A DNA stretch of 5,900 nucleotides from Actinomycetota bacterium (GCA_018268695.1 JAFDWD010000655.1:1-5900); one strand, 5' to 3'. Positions 1 through 5,705 are shown, counted from the first letter of the stretch. Notes: a model not told the origin generated them from the letters alone. Translations and numbers: made by a program.

Positions 1-74
1 CTACCGAATGTCCACGACAGCCAAGGGATTCGGGACGAAACGTTTACGCTGCACGAGCGGTTAACCTCGGCGGG
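1..74. other. Upstream flank of the antitoxin-like gene; unresolved
   Basis: No complete gene is visible. One plus-strand frame is open from base 1 to a TGA at 76-78, which overlaps the GTG start at 75 as GTGA. This could be the last 25 codons of a coupled upstream gene, but the peptide resembles nothing I know and includes a TTA codon. Alternatively, TAACCT at 62-67 fits an actinobacterial -10 box (TAnnnT) placed so that transcription would begin at about the GTG, giving a leaderless message. I see no convincing -35 element for it. I cannot decide between these readings. Confidence 0.25.
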
Positions 75-524
75 GTGACGACGACAATCGACCTGGCCGA
101 GTTGAGGCGGGATGCGGCGGCCCTGGTACGCCGTGCAAGTCAGGGTGAGCGGATTCTCATCACCAGTCGCAATCGCGCGATGGCCGAGTTGCGGCCGCTG
201 CTGACCGTGGAGCCGGACGACGCCCTGCTTGAGGAGGTAGCTCGTCGGCTGTCCGAAGCTGCGCCCGGTGCAGAAATCGTTCTCTTCGGTCCGCGTGACG
301 GGCAGCAAGGTGATCGCGGAAGTCAACTGGATCTCGTCGTCATCGAGAGCGACTTCGATCGTCGGGGGGAGGAGGCTGCTCGTCTCCGGAAGGCGCTGCG
401 TGGGCTCGATACCGCGATCGAACTGGTCCTCTATAGAAGACGGGAGGCCGACGAGCGCCGTGACGTCCCTGGCACCTTCCTCTACCACGCCTTGAAGGAA
501 GGAAGGCTTCTAATCGAGGGGTAG
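75..524 (+). CDS. Phd/YefM-type antitoxin domain fused to a degenerate MNT-type nucleotidyltransferase domain
   Basis: A 149-residue cytosolic protein with two parts. Residues 1-45 have the Phd/YefM pattern: a helix (DLAELRRDAAALVRRASQG), then a strand reading ERILITSRNRAMAELRPL, as in prevent-host-death antitoxins that bind DNA and a toxin. Residues 50-149 match the small MNT/MntA nucleotidyltransferase fold: a helix, the strand and turn VLFGPR at 69-74, SQLDLVVIES at 83-92, a basic helix (ARLRKALRGL), the strand AIELVLY with an acidic E116, and the usual family end VPGTFLYHALKEGRLL. The family motif GS-x10-DxD is read here as G72-P73-x10-Q84-L-D86, so the Ser and the first metal-binding Asp are replaced. 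That suggests weak or no nucleotidyl transfer and perhaps a binding or regulatory role. The GTG start is the only one in the visible open frame; a weak GGCGGGG lies just upstream. No partner toxin (HEPN or PIN) is visible; it may lie to the left. The domain calls are from motif reading; the function is inferred. Confidence 0.72.
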   Translation: MTTTIDLAELRRDAAALVRRASQGERILITSRNRAMAELRPLLTVEPDDALLEEVARRLSEAAPGAEIVLFGPRDGQQGDRGSQLDLVVIESDFDRRGEEAARLRKALRGLDTAIELVLYRRREADERRDVPGTFLYHALKEGRLLIEG

Positions 525-598
525 GTTCAACTCAGGCAGTCGGGGTCTCATCCCGGTCGCATCCGCCCGGCAATCCGGCGTGCCGAGCCGACATCTCC

Positions 599-644
599 CG
601 GCCTACGAAACCGAAGGTCATTGGTTCGAATCCAATCGGGCGCA
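599..644 (+). tRNA. 3' half of a tRNA-Arg(ACG) gene, truncated; putative attachment-site remnant
   Basis: From the anticodon arm to the discriminator base this reads as a tRNA. The anticodon loop CTACGAA (603-609) contains anticodon ACG (605-607), with T before it and A after. A 5-base variable loop (615-619) is followed by a perfect 5-bp T stem, ATTGG (620-624) with CCAAT (632-636), around loop TTCGAAT. The 3' acceptor strand CGGGCGC (637-643) and discriminator A644 follow; CCA is not encoded. Upstream there is no D arm. The nearest match to the 5' acceptor strand (CCGCCCG, 563-569, 6 of 7 pairs) is too far away and has no D stem after it. The gene is therefore a 3' fragment, the form left at one end of elements that integrate by tyrosine recombinase into a tRNA 3' end. 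The anticodon stem keeps only its three inner G-C pairs, so it is not a functional tRNA. Confidence 0.65.
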
Positions 645-679
645 TACGTCTCCGATGGCGCGGGAAGCCTGGTGCCACG

Positions 680-733
680 CGGTTCGCGCGGCTCCGCAAG
701 GAGCTGCGGGGACTCGACGTCGCGATGGATCTG
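680..733 (+). pseudogene. Fragment related to the nucleotidyltransferase domain of the gene at 75-524
   Basis: In one plus frame this reads RFARLRKELRGLDVAMDL, which aligns with residues 101-117 of the upstream protein (AARLRKALRGLDTAIEL). Over the 48 aligned bases (378-425 against 686-733), 37 are identical by hand count, and most differences are at third codon positions, as expected of two diverged coding copies. The segment is the helix and following strand of an MNT-type nucleotidyltransferase. No GS-x-DxD motif precedes it (the tRNA fragment lies there instead), and no PGxxxxxALREGR ending follows. It is most likely a relic of a second copy cut by the rearrangement at the tRNA fragment. 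Confidence 0.4.
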
Positions 734-908
734 ACTGCCGAACAGCTGCACCTGGACCGTGCTGTTGGTCGAGATCAGCGACATTGGCGACCGCGCTATC
801 GAAGAAGTCGATCGACACGCCGCCGGTCGTCACGTTGTAGGCCGAGCCCGAAACGTTCGAGAAGCTTGCGTACGCTTTGGGCCCCGACGCGGTCGTGCCC
901 GTCGGGGG
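731..908 (-). pseudogene. Possible frameshifted fragment of an unknown, strand-rich protein
   Basis: On the minus strand from about 908 one frame gives a peptide with plausible protein character (ASFSNVSGSAYNV, then VSIDFFDSAVANV). Near 780-788 sense seems to pass to the neighbouring frame, which continues SLISTNSTVQVQLFGSQ down to 731. Read through a one-base shift, this would be a Ser/Thr/Val-rich, beta-type stretch like part of an extracellular or phage structural protein. Below 731 the frame runs into the antisense of the nucleotidyltransferase relic and the tRNA fragment. I do not recognise the family. The evidence is only the look of the peptide. Confidence 0.2.
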
Positions 909-910
909 CC
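880..910. other. Strong GC-rich hairpin in the intergenic region
   Basis: GGCCCCGACG (880-889) and CGTCGGGGGCC (900-910) pair over ten bases with one bulged G around a 10-base loop. There is no T run on either side, so a classic intrinsic terminator is not supported. It may be a factor-independent terminator of the GC-rich kind, or chance in GC-rich DNA. Confidence 0.25.
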
Positions 911-980
911 GGCGAGACGTTCGGATTCGTGGGAAGGTGAATCTGTGGCGGTCGACAGACCACCAGAGGACCGCCGCCGC

Positions 981-986
981 AAGGAG
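981..986 (+). promoter_or_regulatory. Ribosome binding site that fixes the cupredoxin start
   Basis: AAGGAG lies five bases before ATG 992. It overlaps the in-frame GTG at 986, so that earlier codon cannot be the working start. This places the start at ATG 992 and gives a clean MKK signal-peptide beginning. Confidence 0.75.
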
Positions 987-991
987 TGGTC

Positions 992-1450
992 ATGAAGAAG
1001 GCAACTGTCGCCCTACTCCTGATCCTCGCCGCGCTCGCGCTCGCCGCGTGCGGCAGCAGCAGCTCTACCACCACCACCGAAGAAGCGAGCGGCGCTGCCG
1101 CCGCCGAAAGCGAAGGAGGAGTAGAAGAAGAAGAAAGTGCCGAAGGCGAAGGCGGTACCGGCTCCGCCGCGACGATCAAGATCGAAGCGAGCCCCAGCGC
1201 TCTCGCCTTCGAAGAGAAGGAAGTGACCGCCAAGGCCGGCGCAGACACGATCGACTTCACCAACCCCGGCTCGATCGCCCACAACGTGACGATCGAAGAT
1301 TCCACCGGCAAGAAGATCGGCGAAACGGAAACCCTCGCCGAAGGCTCAGCCTCGACCACCGTCGACCTCAAGCCCGGGACCTACACCTACTACTGCTCGG
1401 TCCCCGGCCATCGCGAAGCGGGCATGGAAGGAACCCTGGTCGTCGAATGA
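992..1450 (+). CDS. Cupredoxin-domain lipoprotein (plastocyanin/azurin-like blue copper protein)
   Basis: A 152-residue exported electron-transfer type protein. Residues 1-20 form a lipoprotein signal peptide (MKK, a hydrophobic core of Leu/Ala/Val, then lipobox LAAC with Cys20 as the lipidated residue). Residues 21-58 are a flexible tether of Ser/Thr runs followed by Ala/Glu/Gly. The cupredoxin fold spans about 60-152 and keeps all four type-1 copper ligands: His97 (in SIAHNVT), Cys135 and His140 (in YYCSVPGHREAGM), and Met145. The spacing is C-x4-H-x4-M. The mature protein would sit on the outer face of the membrane and carry electrons or bind copper; redox partners are not visible here. 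The start is ATG 992, set by the AAGGAG at 981-986. The gene appears to stand alone: a hairpin follows at 1459-1501, and the next gene starts 94 bases after the stop. Family assignment is firm; its physiological partner is unknown. Confidence 0.9.
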   Translation: MKKATVALLLILAALALAACGSSSSTTTTEEASGAAAAESEGGVEEEESAEGEGGTGSAATIKIEASPSALAFEEKEVTAKAGADTIDFTNPGSIAHNVTIEDSTGKKIGETETLAEGSASTTVDLKPGTYTYYCSVPGHREAGMEGTLVVE

Positions 1451-1458
1451 CTCGCGAC

Positions 1459-1501
1459 GGCACCGCCCCAAGGCCCCAGACCGATGGGGCCGGGCGGCGC
1501 C
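1459..1501 (+). terminator. Hairpin terminator-like structure after the cupredoxin gene
   Basis: Nine bases after the stop codon, two nested stems share one axis. The outer arm GGCACCGCCC (1459-1468) pairs with GGGCGGCGCC (1492-1501) with one A-C mismatch; the inner arm GGCCCC (1472-1477) pairs with GGGGCC (1486-1491); the loop is 8 bases. That makes about 15 pairs, almost all G-C. No T run follows, so release may be of the U-less kind seen in GC-rich actinobacteria, or the hairpin may only protect the 3' end of the message. Confidence 0.6.
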
Positions 1502-1544
1502 AGGGGTGGGTCAAGTCGCGGGCCCGGCGCGCCGATAACGCCGG

Positions 1545-4268
1545 ATGCGCGCCGAGCCGAGTCCCAGTGTCCCGTCTGCTCGGATGGTCCGGTCGGCGGC
1601 GCGGATGTTGGCGCTCGGGGCGCTGATGATTCTGGCGGCATCGGTGTCGATGCCGGGAACGGCGTCGGCGGAGGCGACGGCCTCCGGCTCCCATCGCATC
1701 ATCCGCGCCCACCCCGTCGTACCGGTGCTCGCGGAGTCCGGTGGCTCGCTCATGGGCGAACGCCAACGGCGGGCGCGGGTCCGGATCTACGCCGTCCGCC
1801 GCGGCCACGGTCGCCGGCTCGTCGGTCAGGGCCGAACCGGTGCCGCAGGGGTGGCGCTGGTGCGGCTGCGAACGCGGCGGCTACCGCGTTCGGCGGTCAT
1901 CGTGGTCGGCCGTGGACGCCTCCTCGGTCGGCGCTTCGGGGGCCACATGGTGACTCGGGCGCGTCTGCGGCCGGGCAAGCCGGTGTTCGTCTCGCCGCTT
2001 TCCTCCCTGATCGCCGCCCTGCGATCCGCCCATCCGAAGCTCTCCCAAGAGGCCGCCACCCGGCGGGTCAAGACCGCGCTCGCTCTGCCGTCCTTCTTCG
2101 ATTTCGCCGGTGACCTCGCCGACCGCCAGATCTTTGACGGTCGTGCGTTCGTCCGCAGTGCCCGTCGTCACGGTGGCTTCGACCGGTTCGTCCGTCGCCG
2201 CGCCCGCCACCTGCGCCCTGCCGCGGTCCATGCCTCCGCCGTCGAAGCCGACGGTTGCTTCGCGGAAGCGTCGAGGACCACGGCCGGCTTCGCCGAGCTG
2301 ATGGGCTTCCGCAACGTGCCGAATGCGCCCGCGCTTCCCGCCTGCGCCGCGCCGAGCCCTGCTTCGAGCCAGGCGTCGCGCCGCGTCGCGACGGCGTCCG
2401 GGGACTCGCCGCTCTCGATCTTCGGCACCGCGGTCTCGCTGGCGGGCCTGATCTACGGCGTGGTCTCGGGCCAGAGCACCGCGAGCGAACTCGAAGAAAT
2501 CAGGTCCCAGCTGAACGAAGTCCAGAGCGAACTGCAGCAGATCCAGGCCGACCTGGGCGAACTGCAGACCGAGGTGGCGGAGGTAAACGCCAACGTGGTC
2601 AGCGGCAACATGTCCACCCTGATCGGCGATGCGGTGCCGACGATCGATCGCATCAAGAGCGGCGGCGACGAAGTGATGGTGTTGCTCGGCGCCGCCGCGC
2701 AGATCCTCTGTGACAAGGAAAAGGGCTGTCAGGTCCCGGCCGGGACGACCAACCTCACCGAAGCCCTCGAAGTCGCCTGCGAACCCGAAACCAAGGCGTG
2801 CGAAAACTTCTACACCGACCTTTACTTCACCAGCCGAACGGTGAGTGGCTATCGTCCTCGCGTAGCGGTGGAAAACCTCGGCAGCTGGGCCGAGGGCTCC
2901 GCCTTCACCGGTGCCGCTCCCGACCCCGGCATCGTCCAGTGGGCGCTCGACCAGGGGGCCGGCGACGAACAGTTCTTCCAGACGTCGAACGCCGCCGACG
3001 CCCGCCTCCAGTGGGCGTACTACACCGTCTACTCGACCTACTCCCAACTGGGGTACGCGACGGCGCTGGGAATGGGCCTGGGCCAGCCCCTGCCCGGTGC
3101 GCACTCGGCGCATCCGCCGAAGCTGACCATCTCGGTCCTCCGCGAACAGGTCGAAAAGATGGACAAGCCGATCGGCCTTCAGATCGCCCAGTTCCCGAAC
3201 ATGCCGGACTCGGCGGTGATCGACACCAACGCCGAAGACCCCGACCGGGACCCGCCGTCGATGTTCCCGCAGCAGGTCGGCGCCGAGGTTCGCATCTCCG
3301 AATACCAACGCGAAGGCGCGCTCTACGAACTGAACGGCGACGTCTCCTCCGGTTCGATCAGGTCCTCGAACCAGCCCGGCGTGTCGATCAGGACCTGGGA
3401 GACGCACGGCGAACCGCCGCTCGTGATGACCCCGGCGGCGGCGGCCGGAAGTGAAACCTGGAGCCTCCTGCCGACCGGCGGCAAGCCCGCGCAGACGCCG
3501 GCGATGACCAGCGCCACCTTCTCCGATTGGGCCCTCGCCAGCGGTACCAGCGACGCCGCGCTACCGGAGTGGAACTCGAGCACCAACAAGGTCGACAAGA
3601 CCGAGAATCCGTTGACCGGCCCGCTGCCCGACCTCTACGGCGGCGCGCAGCCGCAGGGTGGCCAGACGGCGGGGCAGTGGATGACCGAAAGCTCCGGGAT
3701 CAGGCCGGCTCTGCTGAGCCCGACCGCGGCGGGCTTCGGCGAAGAATCGGGCATCGTCACCGAATACGGGAAGACGGGTGACAACGACAAGGACGCGGGC
3801 CTCGGCTGGGGTATCTGCACCCCGGGCGGCAGCGAACGATGCATGCTGCCGACCTGGCAGTCACAGCAGATCGATCCGTACTCGCAGGTGTCGAGCGGGC
3901 AGACCTACAACTCCGGCTCGTCCCAGAGGAACACCGGGCTCTTCGACCTCAACAGCGGCCTCGTCATCGCCAATCAGGGCCTCGGATCCCAACCCGATCC
4001 CGGCACCTTCGTCAACCAGTATCCGAACTGGACGAACGAAATCAATCTGCGCGGGGTCTGGTTCACGGGGTTTCTCGAAATCATGAACGGCACCGCGAAC
4101 CGCGCGGTGATGGAACTGCCAGGAATGAGCCCTCTGGGTCGGCCCGTCCTCTTCACTCGCCAGCAGGCAGCCAACGATTGCTTCTTCTGGACCCCATCGG
4201 CGAGCGGACCGGCCGGTGGCAGCGGCTGCCTGAGGCAGCGGTCCCACAGCGGCGAAATCCTGCCCTGA
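1545..4268 (+). CDS. Large secreted protein of unknown function with coiled coil and five cysteine pairs
   Basis: 907 residues. An in-frame TAA at 1536-1538 makes ATG 1545 the first possible start. ATG 1584 (residue 14) would give a more typical signal peptide (MVRSAAR, hydrophobic core, likely cut after TASA near residue 42). Neither start has a good ribosome binding site. Residues about 75-145 are basic and strand-like (RVRIYAVRRG, AVIVVGRGR), like small carboxypeptidase-regulatory-type domains. They lead into FVSPLSSLIAAL and a helix ending VKTALALP, the pattern often seen as TPLTTLAAAL in exported proteins. Residues 289-308 are hydrophobic. Residues 316-351 form a perfect five-heptad coiled coil (core L316, I319, L323, V326, L330, I333, L337, L340, V344, V347, V351). 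The rest, to 907, I do not recognise. Ten cysteines form five close pairs (238/267, 389/395, 412/419, 758/766, 879/895), fitting an exported disulfide-bonded protein. There is no sorting motif or C-terminal membrane helix. It is transcribed alone and convergent with the next gene. Function is unknown; adhesin, surface or toxin-like roles are all open. Confidence 0.85.
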   Translation: MRAEPSPSVPSARMVRSAARMLALGALMILAASVSMPGTASAEATASGSHRIIRAHPVVPVLAESGGSLMGERQRRARVRIYAVRRGHGRRLVGQGRTGAAGVALVRLRTRRLPRSAVIVVGRGRLLGRRFGGHMVTRARLRPGKPVFVSPLSSLIAALRSAHPKLSQEAATRRVKTALALPSFFDFAGDLADRQIFDGRAFVRSARRHGGFDRFVRRRARHLRPAAVHASAVEADGCFAEASRTTAGFAELMGFRNVPNAPALPACAAPSPASSQASRRVATASGDSPLSIFGTAVSLAGLIYGVVSGQSTASELEEIRSQLNEVQSELQQIQADLGELQTEVAEVNANVVSGNMSTLIGDAVPTIDRIKSGGDEVMVLLGAAAQILCDKEKGCQVPAGTTNLTEALEVACEPETKACENFYTDLYFTSRTVSGYRPRVAVENLGSWAEGSAFTGAAPDPGIVQWALDQGAGDEQFFQTSNAADARLQWAYYTVYSTYSQLGYATALGMGLGQPLPGAHSAHPPKLTISVLREQVEKMDKPIGLQIAQFPNMPDSAVIDTNAEDPDRDPPSMFPQQVGAEVRISEYQREGALYELNGDVSSGSIRSSNQPGVSIRTWETHGEPPLVMTPAAAAGSETWSLLPTGGKPAQTPAMTSATFSDWALASGTSDAALPEWNSSTNKVDKTENPLTGPLPDLYGGAQPQGGQTAGQWMTESSGIRPALLSPTAAGFGEESGIVTEYGKTGDNDKDAGLGWGICTPGGSERCMLPTWQSQQIDPYSQVSSGQTYNSGSSQRNTGLFDLNSGLVIANQGLGSQPDPGTFVNQYPNWTNEINLRGVWFTGFLEIMNGTANRAVMELPGMSPLGRPVLFTRQQAANDCFFWTPSASGPAGGSGCLRQRSHSGEILP

Positions 4269-4306
4269 CGCGGGGTGCCGGGAGCGGCGGAGGTCGGTTA
4301 GATCGG

Positions 4307-5524
4307 TCACGAAAGTGCATTGTGGGGATCGAGGACGAACTTCTTGGCGGCTCCTCCGTTGAATTCGCGATAGGCGCGATCGGCCTCGTCGAAGGGCACG
4401 ATCTCGGCGCCGACGGCGTCGGCGATCTTGACGCGGCCGCGGAGGATCGAGCTGGCCAGGGCCCGCTGATAGCGGAGGACCGAGCAGCCGCCCGTGTGAA
4501 GTACGTGGGCCTTGCCCCAACCGACTCCGAAACGGACTCCGAGAAGCCCTTCGGCGGCGGAGCCGGTCGAGGCGCCGGCGTCGGCGGCGAGGTAGGCGCC
4601 GGGGATGCCGAGGTGGGCACCGGGACGGGCGATCTCCATCACCGAGTTGAGGACGGTGGCGGGGGCCTCCTCTTCGGCGTGGTCTCCGTGGCCGTGGGCC
4701 ATGAACCCGACGCAGTCGACCGCGGCATCGACCCATGGCTCTCCCAGGATGTCCTCGATCGCAATCCCGAGCGGCACGCCCGCGCTGAGGTCGACGGTCT
4801 CGCACCCCATCCTTCGGGCCTGCTCGAGACGCTCCGAGACCAGATCCCCGACGATCACGACGGCGGCGCCGAGCAGCTGGGAGGACCGGGCGGCCGAGAG
4901 TCCGACCGGTCCGGCGCCCGCGATATATACGGTCGACCCCGGCCCGACACCTGCCGTGTAGGCACCGTGGAAGCCGGTCGGGAAGATGTCGGCGAGCATG
5001 GCCAGATCGAGCAGGAGGTCGAGGGCCTGCTCACGGTCGGGAAAGCGCATGGCGTTGAAGTCGGCGAAGGGTGCCAGCGCGTATTCAGCCTGCACGCCCA
5101 CCCAACCGCCCAGGCCCGGGTAGCCGAACGCGGCACCATAACCGCCTGGGTTCGCACCGGTACAGATCGCGGTGTGACCGGAGCGGCACGCGTCGCATCG
5201 CCCGCAGGAGACGTTGAAGGGAACGGAGACGATGTCGCCGACGGAGAGGTTTTCGACATCTCGCCCCACCTCGACGACTTCGCCGGTCATCTCGTGCCCG
5301 AGGACGAAACCCTCCGGGGCCTCGGTGCGACCTCGGACCACATGGATGTCTGACCCGCAGACGCAGGAGGCGAGGATCTTCAGGATCACACCGTGGTCGC
5401 AACGCCGACCCGCATTCGCCGGGTTCTGGCCAGGTATTGCGGGCAGTGTGAAGTCCGGTTCCGCGATCGAGACGATCTCCACCTGCCCGACGGCCTTGAA
5501 GCCCACGCCCCGGTTGCCACTCAT
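4307..5524 (-). CDS. fdhA: Glutathione-independent formaldehyde dehydrogenase, zinc-dependent, NAD+-linked
   Basis: 405 residues, medium-chain zinc alcohol dehydrogenase superfamily. It resembles Pseudomonas putida formaldehyde dehydrogenase (about 398 residues) from end to end, from the MSGNRG beginning to the KKFVLDPH ending. It would oxidise formaldehyde (or act as an aldehyde dismutase) in the cytosol with bound NAD+ and no thiol cofactor. Catalytic zinc ligands are C56 (CGSD), H77 (GHE) and D179; structural zinc ligands are C107, C110, C113 and C121. The Rossmann loop is GAGPVG at 203-208, with D227 ending the second strand. The family stretches VPFNVSCGRC, TAGVGPGSTVY, EAPATVLNS and RFGVGWGKAH are all present. 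Just before HGVIL there are a few more residues than in the Pseudomonas enzyme (PGQNPANAGRRCD). The start is ATG 5524, behind AAGGAG at 5534-5529; an in-frame start further upstream at 5638 would add 38 residues unlike the family. It is convergent with the secreted-protein gene and divergent from the permease gene. The closest alternative within the same family is formaldehyde dismutase. Confidence 0.92.
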   Translation of the reverse strand: MSGNRGVGFKAVGQVEIVSIAEPDFTLPAIPGQNPANAGRRCDHGVILKILASCVCGSDIHVVRGRTEAPEGFVLGHEMTGEVVEVGRDVENLSVGDIVSVPFNVSCGRCDACRSGHTAICTGANPGGYGAAFGYPGLGGWVGVQAEYALAPFADFNAMRFPDREQALDLLLDLAMLADIFPTGFHGAYTAGVGPGSTVYIAGAGPVGLSAARSSQLLGAAVVIVGDLVSERLEQARRMGCETVDLSAGVPLGIAIEDILGEPWVDAAVDCVGFMAHGHGDHAEEEAPATVLNSVMEIARPGAHLGIPGAYLAADAGASTGSAAEGLLGVRFGVGWGKAHVLHTGGCSVLRYQRALASSILRGRVKIADAVGAEIVPFDEADRAYREFNGGAAKKFVLDPHNALS

Positions 5525-5528
5525 ATGA

Positions 5529-5534
5529 CTCCTT
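5529..5534 (-). promoter_or_regulatory. Ribosome binding site of the formaldehyde dehydrogenase gene
   Basis: Read on the minus strand the sequence is AAGGAG, then TCAT, then ATG. The spacing is short (4 bases), but no other start with the family beginning MSGNRG exists, so this decides the start at 5524. Confidence 0.7.
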
Positions 5535-5558
5535 CCACGATGTTGAACTAGACTCCGT

Positions 5559-5564
5559 ATTGTA
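5559..5564 (-). promoter_or_regulatory. Candidate -10 box for the formaldehyde dehydrogenase gene
   Basis: The minus strand reads TACAAT (5564-5559), five of six matches to TATAAT, within a locally AT-rich stretch. Transcription would begin near 5552 and leave a leader of about 28 bases before ATG 5524, including the ribosome binding site. No clear -35 box lies at the right distance; that position falls inside the inverted repeat at 5572-5622, which suits a regulated promoter. Confidence 0.35.
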
Positions 5565-5571
5565 TAGCCAT

Positions 5572-5622
5572 GGATGGAACGAAGATCAGGCGATTCGAAG
5601 AGGCCTGATGGTTGCTCCATCC
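5572..5622. promoter_or_regulatory. Nested two-arm inverted repeat, operator-like
   Basis: Two pairs of 7-base arms share one centre at 5597. The outer pair is GGATGGA (5572-5578) with TCCATCC (5616-5622); the inner pair is ATCAGGC (5585-5591) with GCCTGAT (5603-5609). Both gaps between outer and inner arms are 6 bases, and the central 11 bases include TTCGAA. The structure lies directly upstream of the candidate -10 box for the dehydrogenase gene. It could be two binding sites for one regulator arranged with dyad symmetry, or a hairpin if transcribed. No transcription is implied by the sequence alone. Confidence 0.45.
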
Positions 5623-5631
5623 GCCGGAAAA

Positions 5632-5646
5632 GCTGCAATTTGCAGC
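5632..5646. promoter_or_regulatory. Perfect 15-bp inverted repeat, operator-like
   Basis: GCTGCAA (5632-5638) and TTGCAGC (5640-5646) are perfect arms around a single T. The size and tight spacing fit a site for a dimeric repressor (TetR or GntR type would be usual). It lies midway between the two divergent genes and upstream of the candidate -35 box of the permease promoter. No regulator gene is in the window. Confidence 0.45.
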
Positions 5647-5663
5647 AGTCACAGCGGTACAGC

Positions 5664-5693
5664 TTGCATTCTTATGACATGTGGATGTATATT
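5664..5693 (+). promoter_or_regulatory. Candidate promoter of the ABC transporter gene
   Basis: TTGCAT (5664-5669) and TATATT (5688-5693, five of six matches to TATAAT) stand 18 bases apart. Transcription would begin near 5700, a few bases before the strong ribosome binding site. The -10 box sits inside the inverted repeat at 5680-5698, so a protein bound there would block it. Confidence 0.45.
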
Positions 5694-5698
5694 CCACA
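5680..5698. promoter_or_regulatory. Inverted repeat overlapping the -10 box, operator-like
   Basis: TGTGGA (5680-5685) and TCCACA (5693-5698) are perfect 6-base arms around a 7-base AT-rich spacer (TGTATAT). The position over the candidate -10 box of the transporter promoter suggests repression, but this is inferred from placement only. Confidence 0.4.
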
Positions 5699-5705
5699 AA
5701 GTGTT

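Noticed and set aside
563..598. A complete tRNA gene using CCGCCCG at 563-569 as the 5' acceptor strand
   Set aside because: The first pair is a mismatch, the distance to the anticodon arm is too long, and no D stem can be formed, so only the 3' half is supported.
548..784. Minus-strand reading frame containing APDWIRTNDLRF
   Set aside because: This is the antisense translation of the tRNA fragment; phrases like this are a well-known source of false proteins around tRNA genes. The rest of the frame matches the frameshifted fragment only.
986..991. GTG at 986 as start of the cupredoxin gene
   Set aside because: It overlaps the AAGGAG that serves ATG 992 and has no binding site of its own.
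1881..3407. 508-codon open frame on the minus strand
   Set aside because: It is antisense to the secreted-protein gene; such long frames arise in GC-rich coding DNA. The peptide is Arg/Gly/His-rich with no recognisable domain.
4269..4306. Terminator between the convergent secreted-protein and dehydrogenase genes
   Set aside because: I looked for a hairpin with or without a T run on either strand and found none that is convincing.
3839..5353. 504-codon open frame on the plus strand
   Set aside because: It overlaps the end of the secreted-protein gene and then runs antisense to the formaldehyde dehydrogenase, whose identity is firm.
5525..5638. Upstream start at 5638 adding 38 residues to the formaldehyde dehydrogenase
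   Set aside because: The extension is unlike the family and would include the control region; the family beginning MSGNRG follows a good ribosome binding site at 5524.
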